Assembly (NCBI RefSeq): GCF_030689645.1
Contig: NZ_JAUYFU010000100.1
Coordinates: 1 to 64,000, forward strand
Source: Humidesulfovibrio sp.
Lineage (GTDB): Bacteria > Desulfobacterota > Desulfovibrionia > Desulfovibrionales > Desulfovibrionaceae
Direction of reading: 5' to 3'
Length of the DNA: 64,000 nt
Under the pieces are notes generated by a model. The model did not search any database and was not told the origin of the DNA. It saw only the letters and a program-made list of their open reading frames with translations. Position 1 is the stretch's first letter; the number at the start of each line of letters is the position of its first letter. This document shows, piece by piece, positions 60,725-64,000 of this stretch. The translations under genes were made by a program, and so were the position numbers.

Positions 60725-62454
60725 ACGCCTCGCTGGCCAACGCCTGGCTCGCCCTGCCCGAGTCCCTGCGCCAGCGCCTGGCCCTGGCCTCCACGGGCTG
60801 GCGGCACCTGGCGCTTGCGGGCGCGGAGTGCTTGCGCCTGGCCCGCACGGCGGATGACCCGGCGGAAAAGTCCCGGCTGCAAGTTCTGGCTGCGGACATC
60901 CTCCTCTGGGCCTTTGGCGAGAATCCCCTCTCCGGTCCCCTGGCCGCAGAGATCCTGTCCGCCGCGGACCTGCCCCTGTGCAACGCGGCCCGGACAAGCC
61001 TTTCAGCCGTGGCCACCCACTGGCGCGCCCCAGAGGGCAAGGAGGGCGGGCTGGCATATTTCGAGCGACTGGCCCAGCGGCGCGACACGCGGAAGCTGGC
61101 CGACTTCCTGGCCGGGCAGGTGCAGAAAGACCCGGCAGGGCTGTTCTGGCGTGAAAAGGCCCTGGCCCTGGCACTTTACAGCGGCGCAGGCGAGCTTGCG
61201 GAATTCCTGGAGGCCACGGCCTTGGAGGGGCTTTCGGGCACTCCCGGTTTTGTCCCGGCCTCCCGCATGCTGCGGGCCCAGGCGGCATTTTTGAGGGGCG
61301 ACCTGAATGCCTGCCTTCATGAACTCACCATTGAACTGCCCCTGCTGCAAGATGTCTACGGCCCGGCCTTTGCCGCCGCGCGCGCCGGGCTGGCCCTCTT
61401 GAGCGCGGGGGAAGACACCGCCGCCCTGCCGCTCTTGCGTGACTGCCTCGCGGCTGCGCCCTGGCAGGCTGGTTTGGCCCAAGTTGCGGCAGATGCCCAA
61501 AACGGCTTGCGCCACCGGCTCACCCCCCCGCCTGGACCGGCGCTCATCATGCTTTATTCCTGGAACAAGTCGGCGGATCTGGACGCCACCCTGGCAAGCC
61601 TCTTCGCCTCTGATCTGTCCACCAAGGGCGGTGGCCGGGCGCGGGTCATGGTGCTGGACAACGGCAGCAGCGACGAAACCGCGCAGGTGCTGGACGCCTG
61701 GCAGGGACGCGCGGGCGAGAGCCTGCTGCGCATGGACCTGCCGGTGAACATCGGCGCTCCGGCGGCGCGCAACTGGCTGGCCGCAACGCCCGAAGCCAAG
61801 GCTGCGGAGATCCTGGTGTACCTGGACGACGACGTGGATCTGCCGCCCGACTGGCTGCACCGCCTGGGCGCGGCCCTGGAGGCGCACCCGGACACGGGCG
61901 TGGTGGGCTGCCGGGTGGCGGACCATCAGGCTCCGCACCTGCTGCAGAATGTGGCCGGGCACCTTGTTGTTCCGCCGGATGCCCCGGAAGACCGCCCGGA
62001 CCTCGATTTTCAGAGCCTCGCGCCCAATCCGTTCCGTCTGGCCGACGCGCACCTGCAAGGGCCGGACTGGGGCCTGTTTGATTTCGTGGGCGCGTGCGGC
62101 TCCGTCACGGGCTGTTGCCACCTGTTCCGCCGCGCGGCATTCGACGCCGTCGGCCCGTTCTCGTTGGCCCTTGGCCCCTCGCAGTACGACGACTTTGAGC
62201 GCGACCTGCGCATGTTGGCCGCTGGCCGGGTGGCCGTGTGCCAGGGGCATCTGCGCGTGCGCCACCGCAAGCGTTCTGGCTTGGCCGCGCAGGAAGGGGA
62301 CGCTTCATCCAACGCCTTTGGAAACCGCTATAAAATGCAGACAATGCACACTCGCGAAGAGATCGCGGGATTCATCGCAGCCCAGGCCCTGCGGCTTGGC
62401 GAGGCCGTGGCCGGGGCTTTCGCGCTCCTGGACCGGGCCGGAGACCCTTCATGA
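60709..62454 (+). CDS. GT2 glycosyltransferase with N-terminal helical domain
   Basis: A 581-residue protein. Residues about 1-270 form an Ala/Leu-rich helical repeat region (ARTSLSAVATHWRAPEG, then FWREKALALALYSGAGELAE) without a known family name. Residues about 280-540 form a GT2 domain: VMVLDNGSSDETAQVLDAWQ, ILVYLDDDVDLPPDW (DxD) and GSVTGCCHLFRRAAFDAVGP. The start overlaps the previous gene by 16 bases. It probably adds a sugar to a surface glycan in the cytoplasm. Confidence 0.82.
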   Translation: MPADLNASLANAWLALPESLRQRLALASTGWRHLALAGAECLRLARTADDPAEKSRLQVLAADILLWAFGENPLSGPLAAEILSAADLPLCNAARTSLSAVATHWRAPEGKEGGLAYFERLAQRRDTRKLADFLAGQVQKDPAGLFWREKALALALYSGAGELAEFLEATALEGLSGTPGFVPASRMLRAQAAFLRGDLNACLHELTIELPLLQDVYGPAFAAARAGLALLSAGEDTAALPLLRDCLAAAPWQAGLAQVAADAQNGLRHRLTPPPGPALIMLYSWNKSADLDATLASLFASDLSTKGGGRARVMVLDNGSSDETAQVLDAWQGRAGESLLRMDLPVNIGAPAARNWLAATPEAKAAEILVYLDDDVDLPPDWLHRLGAALEAHPDTGVVGCRVADHQAPHLLQNVAGHLVVPPDAPEDRPDLDFQSLAPNPFRLADAHLQGPDWGLFDFVGACGSVTGCCHLFRRAAFDAVGPFSLALGPSQYDDFERDLRMLAAGRVAVCQGHLRVRHRKRSGLAAQEGDASSNAFGNRYKMQTMHTREEIAGFIAAQALRLGEAVAGAFALLDRAGDPS

Positions 62455-63236
62455 CTCAGCCGGACAACGACAAGAGCCAGCAATTTCTGGACGAGCACGA
62501 GGAATTGGCGCCGGGCCAGGGTTTTCAGTTCGCATGCCATTCCGGCGTGCCCTGTTTCGGGGCCTGCTGCTCCGCGCTCAACCTCATGCTCACCCCTTAC
62601 GACGCCCTGCGCCTGCGCCGCAGCACGGGCCAGACCTCGCGGGACTTTGTGCACGAATACGCGGACATGACCGCCGTTCCCGGCGTGGGCCTGCCCCTGC
62701 TGCATCTGCACATGCAGGACACATTGGACAAACGCTGCCCTTTTTCCCGCAACAACGCTTGCTCGGTGTATGAGAATCGACCCTCGGCCTGCCGCACCTA
62801 TCCCCTGGGCCGCGCCACGCGCCCCGGCCCGGAAGGCGTGCTGGAGCAGCTGTTTGTCCTGCGCGAGGCGCACTGCAAGGGCTTCGAGCAAGCGTCCCAG
62901 TGGAACACCGCCACCTGGATGACCGACCAGGGGCTCGGCGCCTACAACGCGGCCAATGACCGCTTCATGACCCTGGCCGCCGATCTGAGGCAGTTCGAGC
63001 AGGAAACGGGCAGGCATATGGATGCCCGCCAGGCGGGCATGAGCGGCTTGGCCTTGTATCAGCCGGATGACTTCCAGCGCTTCCTGGTGGGGTCGCACCT
63101 CATGGACCGCCTGGAAATGACCGAGGCCCGGCGCGAGGACGTGCTGCACGACGAGGAAGCCTGCCTCGACTTCGGTTTCGACTGGCTGGAGCTTTCCATC
63201 ATGGGCCACACGGACCACCTGCAACCCAAGGCGTAG
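62451..63236 (+). CDS. YkgJ-family Cys cluster protein
   Basis: A 261-residue protein with the YkgJ/CxxCxxCC-type pattern: [12 protein letters not shown] near residue 29, RCPF then [17 protein letters not shown], and further CK near residue 143. The Cys set is expected to bind an Fe-S cluster or zinc. The start overlaps the GT2 stop by 4 bases and the next gene begins 4 bases after its stop. The role in the glycan operon is unknown. Confidence 0.82.
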   Translation: MTQPDNDKSQQFLDEHEELAPGQGFQFACHSGVPCFGACCSALNLMLTPYDALRLRRSTGQTSRDFVHEYADMTAVPGVGLPLLHLHMQDTLDKRCPFSRNNACSVYENRPSACRTYPLGRATRPGPEGVLEQLFVLREAHCKGFEQASQWNTATWMTDQGLGAYNAANDRFMTLAADLRQFEQETGRHMDARQAGMSGLALYQPDDFQRFLVGSHLMDRLEMTEARREDVLHDEEACLDFGFDWLELSIMGHTDHLQPKA

Positions 63237-63240
63237 GCGC

Positions 63241-63741
63241 ATGAGCAGTCTCGGCCACCCGAAAGTTCTGACTCTGCCGGAGTTTCTGGCCAAAAAGGCG
63301 GCGTTTCCGCCCGGCTTCCGGCTCGTGTTCACCAATGGCTGTTATGACATTCTGCACCCCGGCCATGTGGACTTGCTGGCCCGCGCTCGCGCCCTGGGCG
63401 ACGGCCTCATCCTGGGCCTCAATTCCGACGCCTCGGTGCGGCGCATCAAGGGTGAGCTTGCCGGGCCGCCCAGGCCGGTGAACAGCGAAGACGAGCGCGC
63501 TTTCGTGCTCGCCGGGCTTTCCAGCGTGGACTTTGTCGTGCTGTTCGAGGAGGACACGCCCCTTGAGCTCATCCAGGCGGTGCGGCCTCAGGTGCTGGTT
63601 AAGGGCGGCGACTGGGACGTTGCGCGCATTGTGGGGCGCGAGGTGGTGGAGCAGGACGGCGGACAGGTTGTGAGCCTGCCCCTTCTGCCCGGCTATTCTA
63701 CCACGGGACTCATCGAAAAATTGACGCGCCAGGGCTCGTAA
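63241..63741 (+). CDS. rfaE2: RfaE2-type D-glycero-beta-D-manno-heptose 1-phosphate adenylyltransferase
   Basis: A 166-residue nucleotidyltransferase. [20 protein letters not shown] holds the HxGH motif (39-42), and [13 protein letters not shown] and LVKGGDWDV are the RfaE2 signature pieces. It makes ADP-heptose for lipopolysaccharide core in the cytoplasm. The kinase half (RfaE1), absent from this gene, is not in the window. It is the last gene of the glycan operon and precedes the tRNA gene. Confidence 0.9.
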   Translation: MSSLGHPKVLTLPEFLAKKAAFPPGFRLVFTNGCYDILHPGHVDLLARARALGDGLILGLNSDASVRRIKGELAGPPRPVNSEDERAFVLAGLSSVDFVVLFEEDTPLELIQAVRPQVLVKGGDWDVARIVGREVVEQDGGQVVSLPLLPGYSTTGLIEKLTRQGS

Positions 63742-63797
63742 AGGTCTGTGGCGCGCATCCCCGGCAACGGGCCAGGGGGGAGGCTATAAAACCTGTC

Positions 63798-63826
63798 TTG
63801 ACATTGCGCAGCCACAGGGCTATGCA
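63798..63826 (+). promoter_or_regulatory. Sigma-70 promoter of the tRNA gene
   Basis: TTGACA (63798-63803) is a perfect -35 box, separated by 17 bases from TATGCA (63821-63826). Transcription would start around 63833, 13 bases before the tRNA. Confidence 0.7.
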
Positions 63827-63845
63827 ATTCTGCTCGGACGGATTC

Positions 63846-63921
63846 GGGCCAATAGCTCAGTTGGTAGAGCCCCCGGCTCATAACCGGATGGTCCCAGGTT
63901 CGAGCCCTGGTTGGCCCACCA
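63846..63921 (+). tRNA. tRNA with anticodon CAT (Met elongator, or Ile2)
   Basis: A 76-base tRNA with encoded CCA. The acceptor arm GGGCCAA (63846-63852) pairs with TTGGCCC (63911-63917), the anticodon loop is CTCATAA (63877-63883, anticodon at 63879-63881), and the T arm has GGTTCGAGCCC. No initiator features (unpaired first position, GGG/CCC anticodon stem) are seen. A CAT anticodon could be elongator methionine or lysidine-modified isoleucine; the window alone does not decide. Confidence 0.9.
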
Positions 63922-64000
63922 GACACACTGGCCGCGAGCCAGAGAACAATCCGGCTGGACAATGACAACAGGCCCAAAGCCCGACACCAAGGACGTACAT

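Overview
The window is a GC-rich chromosomal segment that reads like a member of the Desulfovibrionaceae (sulfate-reducing Desulfobacterota). The supporting genes are a short assimilatory-type low-spin sulfite reductase (18474-19190), an STT3/PglB-type oligosaccharyltransferase, a PreP-like M16 peptidase, XRE-cupin regulators paired with acyl-CoA synthetases, and hairpin-rich intergenic regions. No insertion sequence, CRISPR array or rRNA was seen. One tRNA with anticodon CAT lies at the right end. The assignment is inferred from gene content only.

Layout. 1-7019 (minus strand) is a compact run: greA, a bifunctional nucleotidyltransferase/PfkB kinase with inverted domain order, a deoxyhypusine-synthase-like protein, an SDR epimerase, a HAD-kinase fusion and a split transketolase that runs off the left edge. 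It looks like an uncharacterised activated-sugar pathway. 7196-8063 is a yqjD/yqjE/yqjK-like membrane operon. A methyltransferase and a 2-Cys peroxiredoxin follow. 9858-21221 carries mostly plus-strand genes for envelope and periplasmic proteins: M16 peptidase, BON lipoprotein, tiny Lys/Ala-rich proteins, an LpxR-like lipid A deacylase (minus), an exported hydrolase, the sulfite reductase, a caspase-like lipoprotein with a lectin-like domain and a PEGA lipoprotein. 21299-23983 is an NdvB-like GH17-GT2 glucan synthase preceded by a strong sigma-54 promoter match.

24437-31982 holds a membrane protein, an EamA/SfsA/VOC operon, a probable phage-derived ADP-ribosyltransferase remnant with its small Cys-rich partner, ilvD and ftsEX. 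32108-33376 is a pentapeptide-repeat membrane protein of mixed base composition. 33477-40494 (minus) interleaves type II secretion genes (gspL-like, gspM, gspN, gspC-like) with an oligosaccharyltransferase, a WbpE-like sugar aminotransferase and a glycosyltransferase, which suggests secretion coupled to protein N-glycosylation. 40724-44599 is a large hybrid histidine kinase.

44664-49480 (minus) has dapF, a diadenylate-cyclase-like protein, a FetAB-type exporter and a TPR protein. 49706-54210 is a four-gene alternating operon of XRE-cupin regulators and acyl-CoA synthetases. mntP, cysS and a sigma-54 activator with a degenerate receiver follow on the minus strand. 58532-63741 is a surface-glycan operon (deacetylase-GT4 fusion, GT2, YkgJ-type Fe-S protein, RfaE2), followed by the tRNA gene with its own sigma-70 promoter.

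A recurring theme is cell-surface glycan metabolism: the transketolase/SDR cluster, the LpxR homologue, NdvB, STT3 with WbpE, and the RfaE2 operon.
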